Numbered from the stretch's first letter, positions 26,661 to 35,512 are shown. The stretch is 64,000 nucleotides of DNA from Streptomyces sp. KL109B (GCF_030766935.1 NZ_JASERL010000003.1:62001-126000); one strand, 5' to 3'. The notes: generated by a model not told the origin, from the sequence alone. Made by a program: numbers and translations.

Positions 26661-26718
26661 CGACCGCAACCCCGTCGCAGCCCGCACATTGTCAGTGCCG
26701 GATGTGACACTCGGCACC

Positions 26719-28413
26719 GTGACAGAACGCTGGGCCCTGACCCCCACCGAGCACGGCGGAGCGCAACTCGTTCCGCTGGGCCCGGACGCCCTCCCCACGG
26801 CCCCCGTCACCACCGAACCCGACCTGGCGAAGGCCATCCGCTCCCGACCGGAGGTCACCCGCTGGGTCTGGCGCGACACCCACGCCGTCTACCCCCACCT
26901 CCTCGCCGCCGGCGTCCCCGTGGACCGCTGCTACGACATCGAGGCCGCCGAGAACCTCCTCCTCGCCCACGAGGGCCACCACGGCGACCCCCGCTCCGCC
27001 GCTGCCGCCCTCGCCCGCCTCAAGGGCGCCCCGGTCCCACCCGACCCGCCACCCCGCATCGTGGCCCCCGGCCACCTGTCGATGGACGCCCTCTTCGAAC
27101 CCCGCCCACCCGTCGAGGTCACCCTCACCGACCTCGTCGACGTATACGCGGAGCAGCAGCGCCGCCACGACGCGACCGCCCACCCGGGCCGGATGCGGCT
27201 GCTCACCGCGTCCGAGTCGGCGGGCATGCTGGTGGCCGCCGAGATGCACGCGGCGGGCCTGCCGTGGCGGGCGGACGTGCACCGCGCGGTCCTCGCCGAA
27301 CTGCTCGGCGAGCGCTACGGGGGCGGCGGCGAACCCCGCCGCCTCGCCGAACTGGCGGACGAGGTGTCGGCGGCCTTCGGCAGACCGGTCCGCCCCGACC
27401 TCCCCGCCGACGTCATCAAGGCCTTCGCCCAGGCCGGCATCAAGCTGACGTCGACCCGCCGCTGGGAGATCGAGAACATCGACCACCCGGCCGTACCGCC
27501 CCTGATCGAGTACAAGAAGCTGTACCGGATCTACACGGCGCACGGCTGGACCTGGCTGAACGACTGGGTCAGGGACGGCCGCTTCAGACCCGAGTACCTG
27601 CCGGGCGGCACGGTGTCCGGGCGGTGGACCACGAACGGCGGCGGCGCCCTCCAGATCCCCAAGGTCATCCGCCGCGCGGTCGTCGCCGACCCGGGCTGGC
27701 GGCTGGTCGTGGCGGACGCCGACCAGATGGAACCCAGAGTCCTCGCCGCGATCTCCCGCGACCCCGCGTTCATGGAGGTCTCGGGCCAGGCCGCCGACCT
27801 CTACCAGGCGGTCTCCGACCGGGCGTTCGCCGGTGACCGGGGCCAGGCCAAGCTGGCCGTGCTCGGCGCGATATACGGCCAGACCTCGGGCGACGGCCTG
27901 AAGAACCTGGCTCTCCTGCGCCGCCGGTTCCCGCAAGCGGTGGCCTACGTGGACGAGGCGGCCCGCGCGGGCGAGGAGGGCCGCCTGGTCCGCACGTGGC
28001 TGGGCCGCACCTGCCCGCCCGCCGCGGGCGCCGCCGAACCCGAGGAGGCCGGCATCCCCCAGGACGAGCCCGAACAGGCGGCGGACGCGGGTGGATCGAC
28101 GTACGGCTACGCCTCCTCGAACTCCCGCGCGCGCGGCCGCTTCACCCGCAACTTCGTCGTCCAGGGCAGCGCCGCCGACTGGGCCCTCCTCGTCCTGGCC
28201 GCGCTCCGCCGCGAACTGGCGGACATGGCGGCCGAACTCGTCTTCTTCCAACACGACGAGGTGATCGTGCACTGCCCCGAGGAGGAGGCGCCCCGCGTCA
28301 CCGAGGCGATCCGCGAGGCGTCGGACCTCGCGGCCCGCATCACCTTCGGCGAGACCCCGGTGCGCTTCCCGTTCACGACGGCGGTGGTGGAGTGCTACGC
28401 GGACGCGAAGTGA
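26719..28413 (+). CDS. Family A DNA polymerase (bifunctional 3'-5' exonuclease/DNA polymerase type)
   Basis: A 564-residue actinobacterial PolA paralogue without a 5' nuclease domain. The polymerase signatures are motif A ADADQMEPRVLAA, O-helix region AKLAVLGAIYGQTSGDG and motif C FFQHDEVIVHCP. The N-terminal ~170 residues sit where the 3'-5' exonuclease should be but lack clear DEDD motifs. An acidic insert (AAEPEEAGIPQDEPEQAAD) lies between the O helix and motif C. GTG at 26719 (VTERWALTPTE) is preferred over a TTG at 26689. Confidence 0.9.
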   Translation: MTERWALTPTEHGGAQLVPLGPDALPTAPVTTEPDLAKAIRSRPEVTRWVWRDTHAVYPHLLAAGVPVDRCYDIEAAENLLLAHEGHHGDPRSAAAALARLKGAPVPPDPPPRIVAPGHLSMDALFEPRPPVEVTLTDLVDVYAEQQRRHDATAHPGRMRLLTASESAGMLVAAEMHAAGLPWRADVHRAVLAELLGERYGGGGEPRRLAELADEVSAAFGRPVRPDLPADVIKAFAQAGIKLTSTRRWEIENIDHPAVPPLIEYKKLYRIYTAHGWTWLNDWVRDGRFRPEYLPGGTVSGRWTTNGGGALQIPKVIRRAVVADPGWRLVVADADQMEPRVLAAISRDPAFMEVSGQAADLYQAVSDRAFAGDRGQAKLAVLGAIYGQTSGDGLKNLALLRRRFPQAVAYVDEAARAGEEGRLVRTWLGRTCPPAAGAAEPEEAGIPQDEPEQAADAGGSTYGYASSNSRARGRFTRNFVVQGSAADWALLVLAALRRELADMAAELVFFQHDEVIVHCPEEEAPRVTEAIREASDLAARITFGETPVRFPFTTAVVECYADAK

Positions 28414-28426
28414 CCGGATTCTCCGG

Positions 28427-29674
28427 CTACTTGGCGTGCCACGCGCCCGACAGGGCCAGCTCCTCCAGTTCGCCGAGGGTCAGCGCCGGCTTCTCCCGCG
28501 TGGCATCGGCGGCCTGCGAGCCGGAGTTGACCGCGGAGACGACGACCCGGAATCCGTCCTCGCGCAGGGTGTCGGCCGTCCAGGTCACGACGCCGTCCCC
28601 GCCCTTGCCGTCACCGTCGCCCTCGCGGGTCTCGACCAGGGTGCCGTCCGCGAGCTTCCGCGCCCCGCCGCCGAACAGCCTGCCGCGGACGTCGCCCATG
28701 TCCGGCTGCACATTGACCTGTACGAGGGAGGCGCCCTTGCCGTCGTCGACGACGACGTACGCGTAACTCGTGTCCTGCCCGCCCTCGGAGACCACCCGCA
28801 TCCGCTGCGGCAGCAGCGCCTTGACGTTCTTCAGGATCGCCGCCCTGTCCGGCCCCGGCGCGGGCTCTTCCACCGCCGTCTCGCGGGGCGCCTTCCCGAG
28901 CGCCTTCATCACGGGCCGCCACTCGTCCGATGTGGCGACGGCCCTCAACTGGGCGAGTGACAGCGGCGGTTGAGGCCGCGACACGGGCTCGCCCTTCTCG
29001 GCGGGCGCGTTCCACTCGCTGACGTCGACGGTGTACCCCTCGGCCGTGACGTAGTAGGCGTGCCACCACTTCGTGTCCACGCGCTTGTCCGGGTACGTGT
29101 AGCCGCGCAGCAGCAACAGCCGCGCCCCGCCGGACAGCGTCTCGCTCGTGCACGAGTCGTACGCCGTCAGCCTCCTGTCCGGACACCTCAGCTGCTCCGC
29201 CACCTGAGCCCCACCCGGATCGGCCACCCCCAGACTCACGCCGATGGCGGCCTTCCCCTTCCCGTCGTCGTACACGACGCGCGCGAGCGGCCCGCCCGGA
29301 TCCCCGGCCCCCCGCCCCTCCGCCCGACCGAACTCCCCCTCCGGCACCAGCCGTTCAAGGATCCCCAGCACCTTCTCGCCACTCACATGGGCCGTCGCGC
29401 TCGGCCCGGCCGCGACTCCGCTGTGCGCGGCCGTCTCGACGCCGCCGCCGAAGGCCCCGACCCCGTACGACGCCCCGAGCCCGACGACCGCGAGGGCCGC
29501 CACACCCCCGGTCACCGCACCGGCCCGCCTGCGCCGAAGCAGCCGCCTGCCGCGCAGCACCCCGCCGTCGACCAACGTCCGCCCGTCGGCCCCGAACCCG
29601 GCCCCGGCACGCCGCAGCGCATCCCCGAGCCCGTCCTCGAACCGCTCCCGGCCACCACTCCCGCTCTCCGCCAC
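28427..29674 (-). CDS. Membrane protein, probable partner of the SigE-family sigma factor
   Basis: A 415-residue protein. About 50 N-terminal residues are cytoplasmic with an arginine cluster (RGRRLLRRRR), followed by one membrane segment (GAVTGGVAALAVVGLGASYG) and a large extracytoplasmic part with two related halves (each with DDGKGK/DDGKGA stretches). No classical zinc anti-sigma HxxxCxxC motif is present. It lies 63 bp downstream of the sigma factor on the same strand, a layout typical of SigE-family systems. The anti-sigma or sensor role is inferred from context only. Confidence 0.8.
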   Translation of the reverse strand: MAESGSGGRERFEDGLGDALRRAGAGFGADGRTLVDGGVLRGRRLLRRRRAGAVTGGVAALAVVGLGASYGVGAFGGGVETAAHSGVAAGPSATAHVSGEKVLGILERLVPEGEFGRAEGRGAGDPGGPLARVVYDDGKGKAAIGVSLGVADPGGAQVAEQLRCPDRRLTAYDSCTSETLSGGARLLLLRGYTYPDKRVDTKWWHAYYVTAEGYTVDVSEWNAPAEKGEPVSRPQPPLSLAQLRAVATSDEWRPVMKALGKAPRETAVEEPAPGPDRAAILKNVKALLPQRMRVVSEGGQDTSYAYVVVDDGKGASLVQVNVQPDMGDVRGRLFGGGARKLADGTLVETREGDGDGKGGDGVVTWTADTLREDGFRVVVSAVNSGSQAADATREKPALTLGELEELALSGAWHAK

Positions 29675-29737
29675 CCTGGCCCCTCTTCCCTCTGCCTACT
29701 GGCCTGCCGGCCCGCCGACTGATCCACTCACGTACGT

Positions 29738-30250
29738 TCAGGAGGAGACGAACTCACCAATGCTGCCGCCGAGTTGCTCACGCATCCGGGCCAACGCCCG
29801 GGAACTGCGGGTACGCACGGCGGCCGAGCTCAGATACAGCGCGTCCGCGGTCTCCTCGACGGACCGGTCCTCCCAGTAGCGCAGCACCACCACCGCCCGG
29901 TCCTTGGGCGGCAGTTGGCGCAGCGCGTCGAGAAGCGTCAGCCGCAACGAGACGTCGGCGGCCCCGGCCATGGCGCTCTCCGGCAACGCGTCCGAGGGCC
30001 GTTCCCCCGCGGACCGACGTCGCTGGTGCGCGAGAAAGGCCCGTACGAGCACGGTCTGCGCGTACGCCGCCGGGTTCCCGAGCCGCGCCGCGGACCGCCC
30101 CCACACGACGTACATCCGCCCCAGGGTCTCCTGTACAAGATCCTCGGCAAGATGAGTGTCACCGCTTGTCAACAGGCATGCGGACCGGAACAGTTGCCCC
30201 GCCCGCGCCTCAGCGAACTCGCGAAACGCCCCTTCAAGCGACCGCCGCAT
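29738..30250 (-). CDS. SigE-family (ECF-type) RNA polymerase sigma factor
   Basis: A 170-residue sigma factor with region 2 (FRSACLLTSGDTHLAEDLVQ) and region 4 (LRQLPPKDRAVVVLRYWEDR, then HTH VEETADALYLSSAAVRTRSS). This is the Streptomyces SigE-like group typically coupled to a membrane protein. Start ATG at 30250 (MRRSLEGAFR), because the bases just upstream form a GGAGGGGGGAG ribosome site. A GTG nine codons earlier would translate that site. The promoter it recognises is not visible here. Confidence 0.92.
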   Translation of the reverse strand: MRRSLEGAFREFAEARAGQLFRSACLLTSGDTHLAEDLVQETLGRMYVVWGRSAARLGNPAAYAQTVLVRAFLAHQRRRSAGERPSDALPESAMAGAADVSLRLTLLDALRQLPPKDRAVVVLRYWEDRSVEETADALYLSSAAVRTRSSRALARMREQLGGSIGEFVSS

Positions 30251-30366
30251 CCCGCCGCTCCCCCCTCCCTCTGTCACCTACACCTGATAGATGCGGCAGC
30301 CCTCGGGAAATGTTGCAACGCCTCAGTAAGGCACCTCAGTACGGCAGTCAGTACGGCAGTCAGTAC

Positions 30367-30418
30367 GGCGCCCGAGCACGGCGCCCGAGCACGGCGCCTG
30401 AGTCCGGCGCCTGAGTCC
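30367..30418. repeat. 13-bp tandem repeat, four copies
   Basis: Four 13-bp units (ggcgcccgagcac twice, ggcgcctgagtcc twice), preceded by two 12-bp units cagtacggcagt at 30337-30360. They fill the gap between the sigma factor promoter region and the end of the DUF5954-like gene. Confidence 0.9.
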
Positions 30419-30424
30419 GGCGTC

Positions 30425-31573
30425 TCAGCAAGTGCGCTTCCTGCGCTCTCTGCGCTCTCTGGCGGCCGCCCGCCGCGCCTCCTCCTGCTCCCACAACGCC
30501 TTGAGCTCCAGAGCCCGCTCATCAAGCTCGACAGGTTCCCCTTCCTCTTCCCCTTCCCCCTCTTCCCGCCACAGCCCCTGCTCCTTCAACTGCCGGGTCT
30601 GCACCTCCACGGGGACCTGCGAGTCGAAGTCACTGGGCCGGGGCCCCTCCGGCCCATCGGGACCGATCCGCATCAGCCGCTCGACCCGGACAACACGGAA
30701 CCGCCGCCCGTCCACACTCAGACTGTTTCCGCGCTTCGCGTCGAGGGCGTCGGCCGCCCGCGCGTACTCCGCCCGCTTCTCGCCGGACAGCCCCAACTCG
30801 AAGGGAGCCATCACCCGCAGCCACGTCGCCAAGCCGTCCCGGGCGCCCTGCGGAGTGCCGTCCGAGGCCCCGGGGTTCAGCGCCTGCCAGGCACCGTCCA
30901 CCCGCTCGGACACCATGAACACCGCGGGCAGCAGCACACCTCCCGGGTACCGCGCCACCGCCCCTCTGGCGTCCTCGCCCACCTCCGGCGGCACACCGGG
31001 CGAGGGCACCCCGACGAACTGCGCGAGGTCCAGCTTCAACAGACCGTCGGACATCCCCGTCGCGACGTACGGGTCGACGACGAACCCCTTGGTCCGCGAC
31101 GGCAGCCGGTACGCCTCGCCGACCTCGCCCGGGTCCGGATCGGAGGGACGCGGCGGCTCGGGCCCGCCCCTGCCCATGCGGATGAACTTCGCCGCGCGCA
31201 CGACACGGAACCGCTCCCCGCGCACCCGGACCTCGTCGACGACCTCGTGGTCCATCCGCAGCGCGGCCGCCATCCACTCGGCGTGCGCCGCCGCGTCCCC
31301 GGCGTCCTCGGCGCCCTTGGCCCGCATCCGGAAGTGACTTCCCAAGGAGTCCCTGGCGTGCTGCGGCTCGCTCTCGCCGTACGCGGACAGCTCCCAGCCG
31401 CCGGCCTCGCACTCCCTGGCGTGGAAGAAATCGGGAATCCGCACCCCCATCAGCTCTGGATACAACTCCCTGGCCCGCCACGCCTCCCGATCGGCCAGCG
31501 CCGCGACCGGCCCCTCCTGCTCGGAGACCCGAAACGTGAGATAGCCGGGCACCCGGTCCTCGTAACCGCTCAT
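30425..31573 (-). CDS. DUF5954-like protein of unknown function
   Basis: A 382-residue soluble protein with two internally related segments: GERFRVVRAAKFIRMGRGGP (about residue 118) and DGRRFRVVRVERLMRIGPDG (about residue 295). It therefore looks like a duplicated domain. It has no signal peptide, and the C-terminus is highly charged (EEGEGEEEGE, then ARERRERRKRTC). I recall this pattern from the Streptomyces DUF5954 family but assign no function. Start ATG at 31573. It is the last gene before the orphan tRNA fragment. Confidence 0.75.
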   Translation of the reverse strand: MSGYEDRVPGYLTFRVSEQEGPVAALADREAWRARELYPELMGVRIPDFFHARECEAGGWELSAYGESEPQHARDSLGSHFRMRAKGAEDAGDAAAHAEWMAAALRMDHEVVDEVRVRGERFRVVRAAKFIRMGRGGPEPPRPSDPDPGEVGEAYRLPSRTKGFVVDPYVATGMSDGLLKLDLAQFVGVPSPGVPPEVGEDARGAVARYPGGVLLPAVFMVSERVDGAWQALNPGASDGTPQGARDGLATWLRVMAPFELGLSGEKRAEYARAADALDAKRGNSLSVDGRRFRVVRVERLMRIGPDGPEGPRPSDFDSQVPVEVQTRQLKEQGLWREEGEGEEEGEPVELDERALELKALWEQEEARRAAARERRERRKRTC

Positions 31574-31660
31574 GCCCTCAATGTGCCCGACCCCGCGCCA
31601 CCCCCGCCGCCGATCCGACCGACCCGGAGAAACAACTCCCGCACACCGAAACCAAAAGAA

Positions 31661-31693
31661 AAGACCAGGTCGGAAAGTTTCCGACCTGGTCTT
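31661..31693 (-). terminator. Hairpin terminator beyond the orphan tRNA-Thr 3' half
   Basis: A 16-bp perfect stem (31661-31676 and 31678-31693) is followed on the minus strand by TTTTCTTTTGG, a proper intrinsic terminator. It corresponds in position and sequence to the terminator at 50778-50810 behind the intact tRNA. Confidence 0.85.
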
Positions 31694-31698
31694 CGAAG

Positions 31699-31742
31699 TG
31701 AGCCGCCTTCGGGATTCGAACCCGAGACCTACGCATTACGAG
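31699..31742 (-). repeat. Orphan 3' half of tRNA-Thr (attachment-site duplicate)
   Basis: These 44 bp are identical to 50815-50858. They cover the tRNA from the first anticodon-loop base through the T arm and acceptor 3' strand. Identity stops exactly at the anticodon loop, the classic crossover zone of tRNA-targeting tyrosine recombinases. No 5' half of the tRNA is present here. Confidence 0.9.
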
Positions 31743-32057
31743 CACGCCAGCGATCATGATGGGGCGCGCCGACACCAGGATCCCTACTGTTTTACCTGGT
31801 CAGAGCGCTGGTTTGGGGTGGTCCCGATGGGGCTTGGAGGGGCTGGGGGTGGGGAGCGGCTCGGCTCCCAGTTGGCTCCCAGTTGCCTCCCAGACACCGG
31901 GCCGCGGTCCCATGGGCTCCGCCGGTGGCCGCAGTGACGCGGCCGGCGGGCCGGACGCGACGAGCGGACGCCCAGGTTGTCCGTCGCACCTGCGGACCGC
32001 CGACCGAGATGCGGTGGGCTTGGACCCGCGCCCGGATGCTCTTGCGCCCCGAAGCAG
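31743..32057. other. Non-coding left end of the island
   Basis: 315 bp between the attachment duplicate and the BASS gene. No frame has convincing family similarity. A minus-strand frame ends about 50 bp from the attachment site with a tandem-derived 'NWEP' region (ctgggagccaactgggagcc). An integrase C-terminus would be expected at this place, but I cannot support more than that. Confidence 0.4.
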
Positions 32058-32978
32058 TCAGTGAGCCGTCCGGCGACTCGCTCGACCGCCTTGCCGGGTT
32101 TCCTTCGACGCACACGTCAGCAGCCTCCCGAAGAGCGCCGCCACCGGGATCATGAACACCCCGTACACCGCTGCGGGCACGGCGAGTTGGCTGCTGTGCA
32201 GGACGCTCACGGCGATGGTGATCGCCAGGGTCGCGTTGTGCGCGCCGATCTCGAAGGACGCGGCGATCGCCTGCGGGCGTGCGACCCGGACCGCGCGCGG
32301 CACCACGAACCCCAGGGCCAGGTTGAGGGCGCAGAACAGCAGCACGGCCGGGCCCACGTCGGCGATGTAGCCGGGCAGGTTCGCCCGCTCGGAGAAGATC
32401 GAGGCGAGAACGGCGAGGGCGAGGACCACGGACGAGCCGATCCGCACCGGGCGGTCGAGGACCGTGGCGAGGGACGGCCGGTAGCGGCGCAGCAGCATGC
32501 CCACCGCGACCGGCACCAGGACGATCGCGAAGACCTGGAGCATCTTCCCGAACTGCAGCGTGACCTGACCGCCGCCGCCCAGATCCGGCTGGAAGTACGC
32601 CAGGCCGAGGTTGGTCACCAGCGGGATCGAGACGACCGCGATCACCGAATTGACCGCGGTGAGCGTGACGTTGAGGGCGACGTCGCCGCCGAAGAGGTGG
32701 CTGAACAGGCTGGAGATGGTGCCGCCGGGTGACGCGGCGAGGAGCATCATCCCGGAGGCGAGGACCGGTGGGACCTGGAGCGCGAGCATGAGGCCGAAGC
32801 ACAGCGCCGGAAGGACGACCAGTTGGAGGGCCATGGTGACCGCTGCGGCCCTGCGGTGGTTCCTGACGTCGAGGAAGTCCTGGACGGTGAGGGAGAGGCC
32901 GAGCCCGACCATGACGAGTGCCACGGCCGCGGGCAGGAAGGCCGAGATGAAGGGGGAGTTCACGGGGAGCGGCTCCAA
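32058..32978 (-). CDS. Bile acid:sodium symporter (BASS/SBF) family transporter
   Basis: A 306-residue polytopic membrane protein with 8-9 hydrophobic segments. The SBF signature is MMLLAASPGGTISSLFSHLF (about residues 76-95), and the second crossover motif is SFEIGAHNATLAITIAVSVL (about 240-259). BASS carriers co-transport sodium with organic acids such as steroids, pantoate or pyruvate. ATG start at 32978. It is divergent from the SDR/PucR/CoA-ligase cluster, which suggests that it imports the acid that the cluster activates. The substrate is unknown. Confidence 0.9.
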   Translation of the reverse strand: MEPLPVNSPFISAFLPAAVALVMVGLGLSLTVQDFLDVRNHRRAAAVTMALQLVVLPALCFGLMLALQVPPVLASGMMLLAASPGGTISSLFSHLFGGDVALNVTLTAVNSVIAVVSIPLVTNLGLAYFQPDLGGGGQVTLQFGKMLQVFAIVLVPVAVGMLLRRYRPSLATVLDRPVRIGSSVVLALAVLASIFSERANLPGYIADVGPAVLLFCALNLALGFVVPRAVRVARPQAIAASFEIGAHNATLAITIAVSVLHSSQLAVPAAVYGVFMIPVAALFGRLLTCASKETRQGGRASRRTAH

Positions 32979-33088
32979 CCGTTGAGTCGTGCGGCGTCAT
33001 TGCCGGCCACCGCGCAAGTTAGGCCCACGCGCCGGGGCCGGGGACTGGTACGGGAGGACGAAACCCCGCCGCCGGTTCGTGTCCGGGC

Positions 33089-33119
33089 CACAGGGACCTC
33101 CTGCCCGGCGGCGCCTAGC
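33089..33119 (+). promoter_or_regulatory. Shared promoter-like element before the first SDR gene
   Basis: CACAGGGACC (33089-33098), 14 bases, then GCCTAGC (33113-33119). The same two blocks with the same spacing occur at 35696-35726 before the second SDR gene. It is a possible promoter for a non-housekeeping sigma factor, or an activator site for the PucR protein. Confidence 0.5.
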
Positions 33120-33165
33120 GTGATCGGCCGTCGACACCCACACCCCCCGTGTACGGCCGTCAATT

Positions 33166-33225
33166 ACCCGCACGCCAACACCCGTACGCGGACGCCCCGT
33201 ACGCGGACGCCCCGTACGCCGACAC
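33166..33225. repeat. 15-bp tandem repeat, three copies plus one degenerate
   Basis: Units cccgtacgcggacgc at 33181-33195, 33196-33210 and (changed) 33211-33225, preceded by a degenerate unit at 33166-33180. They lie in the leader between the shared promoter element and the SDR start. Confidence 0.9.
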
Positions 33226-33257
33226 CGCACTCGCCAGACTCTCCAGGAGGTCCCCCC

Positions 33258-34019
33258 ATGACAGATCTGACCGGCCGCCGCGCACTCGTCACGGGCGGTG
33301 CCCAGGGCATCGGGCGTGCCATCGCCCAGCGTCTCGTCGCCGCGGGAGCCCGCGTCGTACTGGCCGACAAGAACGAGGAAGGCGCCCGGCTCACGGCCAA
33401 GGAGCTCGGCGGGGACACCGTCGGCATCCGCTGCGACGTCACGAGCGCGGACGACGCGCGCGCCGCCGTCGCGCAGGCCGTCGAGGCCCTGGGCGGGCTC
33501 GACGTGCTGGTGAACAACGCCGGTATCGAGATCGCCAAGCCCGTCACCGAGCTGACGGACGAGGAGTTCATGCGGGTCCTGGACGTGAACGCGGGCGGTA
33601 CCTTCCGCGTCACCCAGGCCGCGGTCCCGGCCCTGGCCGCCGCCGGCAACGGGGCGATCGTCAACCTCGGCTCCGTGGCCGGGATGTCGGGCGGCGCGAT
33701 GCTCAGCGCGTACTGCGCGTCCAAGGGCGCCATCCTGCGCTTCACCGAGTCCGCCGCGATCGAGCTGCGCCAGGCCGGCATCACCGTGAACGCGGTGTGC
33801 CCCGGCATCGTGTCCACCGAGATGGCCGACCGCCTCGTCGCACCGATCGACGCCGTGTCGCCCGCCCCCTTCGACGAGCTGATCAAGATGCGGCAGGGGC
33901 GGCCGGGCACGCCCGACGAGGTCGCGGGCCTGGTCGCGTTCCTCGCGTCGGACGAGGCGCGCTTCGTCACCGGCGCGCACTACGCCATCGACGGCGGGCT
34001 CACCGCGAGCCTGTTCTGA
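33258..34019 (+). CDS. SDR family NAD(P)-dependent oxidoreductase
   Basis: A 253-residue classical short-chain dehydrogenase. It has the cofactor motif TGGAQGIGRA, the NNAG structural motif, the catalytic Ser in GSVAG and the YCASK active-site pair. Acidic Asp at the end of beta-2 (VVLADKN) favours NAD over NADP. ATG at 33258 is preceded by AGGAGG. It is the first of two paralogous SDRs in the island (the other is at 35766). Both end in the same C-terminal pattern (DGGL-ASLF), which suggests related substrates or an assembly. Confidence 0.94.
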   Translation: MTDLTGRRALVTGGAQGIGRAIAQRLVAAGARVVLADKNEEGARLTAKELGGDTVGIRCDVTSADDARAAVAQAVEALGGLDVLVNNAGIEIAKPVTELTDEEFMRVLDVNAGGTFRVTQAAVPALAAAGNGAIVNLGSVAGMSGGAMLSAYCASKGAILRFTESAAIELRQAGITVNAVCPGIVSTEMADRLVAPIDAVSPAPFDELIKMRQGRPGTPDEVAGLVAFLASDEARFVTGAHYAIDGGLTASLF

Positions 34020-34085
34020 CCCGTGCCGCCTCGGGCCGGCTGTACCCGTGCCGCCTCCGGCCGTACCCGTGCCGCCTCGGGCCAT
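34019..34085. repeat. 21-25-bp imperfect triplication after the first SDR gene
   Basis: Three copies of an acccgtgccgcctcgggcc-like unit (34019-34043, 34044-34064, 34065-34085) begin at the SDR stop codon. Confidence 0.85.
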
Positions 34086-34216
34086 ACCGCCGCCGTCACC
34101 TGCGGCGATGCCCGGGGCGGAGCGCTGTCCGACCATTGCCGGGGGCCTGAGCGCGATGTCAGGATGAGCGCACTCCGCGCGGTCGGCGCGGAGACGCCCG
34201 CGACGAGGAGGTCACC

Positions 34217-35512
34217 GTGGCCTTGCAGTCGGCTGCCCCGGACGAGGCCGGTCGGCTCACCGAGGCGCGCGTCGCCGCCCTGGCGGCACACATGCGGGAG
34301 CGGTTGCCCGAGCTGACCCGCCGAGTGCAGACCGTCCTGGCCGAGAAGGTCACCGACCTGCAGGGCGATCCCCGGCTGCTCGATCTGCTCTACGGCAGTA
34401 CCGAGAGCAATCTGGAAACCGTCATCGAGGTCGTGCGCTACGGCATCCCGGCCGACGACCTCACCGCTCCCTCCGCCGCGGAGGAGTACGCCCGCCGGCT
34501 CGCCCGGCACGGCATCTCCTCCAACGCGCTGACCCGGGCCTACCGGCTGGCCCACGAGTACGTCCTCGACTGGGCCTCCTCCTGGATCGTGGCCGAGGAG
34601 CCGGACCCGGTCGTCGCGTACGCCGCCTGCCGGGAGTTCACCGGCATGACCTTCCGGTACATCGACAGCGTCTCCGAGCAGGTGGTGCGCGTCTACGAGG
34701 CCGAGCGCGAGCGCTACCTGGCCAACCGCGGCACCGTACGCGCCGCCATGATCACGTCGCTGCTCGCCGGTGAGCAGGTCAGGACCTCCGCCGCGGAGGC
34801 CGCGCTCGGCTACGGGCTCGGCCAGCGGCACCTGGGCGTCGTCCTGTGGGGCGCGGACCGCCGTACGTCCACGCAGGAACTGCGCCTGGCCGAGGCGCTG
34901 CTCGCCGAGGTCGCGACCGCCGCGGGCGGCAAGGGGCAGCCGCTGCTCGGCCGCAACGACGGCTCCGGGAGCTGGGGCTGGATCCCGCTGGGCCACGGCA
35001 CCCGGCCCCTCGACCTCGTACGGATGGAGCAGATCGTCGCGTCCGCGGGCGCGGGGCTGCGGGTGGCGATCGGCTCGCCCGCCGCGGGCGTGGAAGGGTT
35101 CCGGCAGACCCATGTCGAGGCGCTGCGGGCCCGTACGGTGGCGATGGCCGCGGCCGAACGCGCCCGCATGGTCACCTCGTTCACGGAGCCCGGCGTGCGC
35201 GCGGCCGCGCTGCTCGCGGCCGACCCGGACGCGGCCCGCCAACTCGTGCGGGACGCCCTGGGAGCGCTGGCCGCCGACACCGAACCGGCGGCCCGGCTGC
35301 GCGGCACGCTGCTGGCCTTCGTCGCGGAGAAGGGCAGCTACGTCGCCACCGCCGAGCGGACCCATCTGCACAAGAACACGGTGAAGTACCGCGTGGACCG
35401 CGCGATCGAGGAGCGCGGCAGGCCCCTGGACGGCGACTGGCTCGACCTCGAACTCGCCCTCATCGCCTGCGAGTGGCTGGGCGCGGACGTCCTCACGACC
35501 GACGCCGAGTGA
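34217..35512 (+). CDS. PucR family transcriptional regulator
   Basis: A 431-residue regulator: an N-terminal all-helical sensing region, a central GGDEF-like CdaR fold, and the C-terminal PucR helix-turn-helix (AERTHLHKNTVKYRVDRAIE). PucR/CdaR proteins usually activate catabolic genes in response to the substrate. GTG at 34217 is preceded by GAGGAGG. Its position between the two SDR genes makes it the likely pathway-specific regulator of the cluster. A GC hairpin follows at 35555-35582. Confidence 0.92.
   Translation: MALQSAAPDEAGRLTEARVAALAAHMRERLPELTRRVQTVLAEKVTDLQGDPRLLDLLYGSTESNLETVIEVVRYGIPADDLTAPSAAEEYARRLARHGISSNALTRAYRLAHEYVLDWASSWIVAEEPDPVVAYAACREFTGMTFRYIDSVSEQVVRVYEAERERYLANRGTVRAAMITSLLAGEQVRTSAAEAALGYGLGQRHLGVVLWGADRRTSTQELRLAEALLAEVATAAGGKGQPLLGRNDGSGSWGWIPLGHGTRPLDLVRMEQIVASAGAGLRVAIGSPAAGVEGFRQTHVEALRARTVAMAAAERARMVTSFTEPGVRAAALLAADPDAARQLVRDALGALAADTEPAARLRGTLLAFVAEKGSYVATAERTHLHKNTVKYRVDRAIEERGRPLDGDWLDLELALIACEWLGADVLTTDAE

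Noticed and set aside
24630..26879. N-terminal extension of the DUF2786 frame by about 750 residues
   Set aside because: It reads antisense to the beta-lactamase, nitrilase and polymerase genes with no family match; the real start is at 24629.
31784..32113. 109-residue minus-strand frame next to the attachment duplicate
   Set aside because: Overlaps the BASS gene end, has low complexity and no recombinase motif; kept only as a weak remnant idea.
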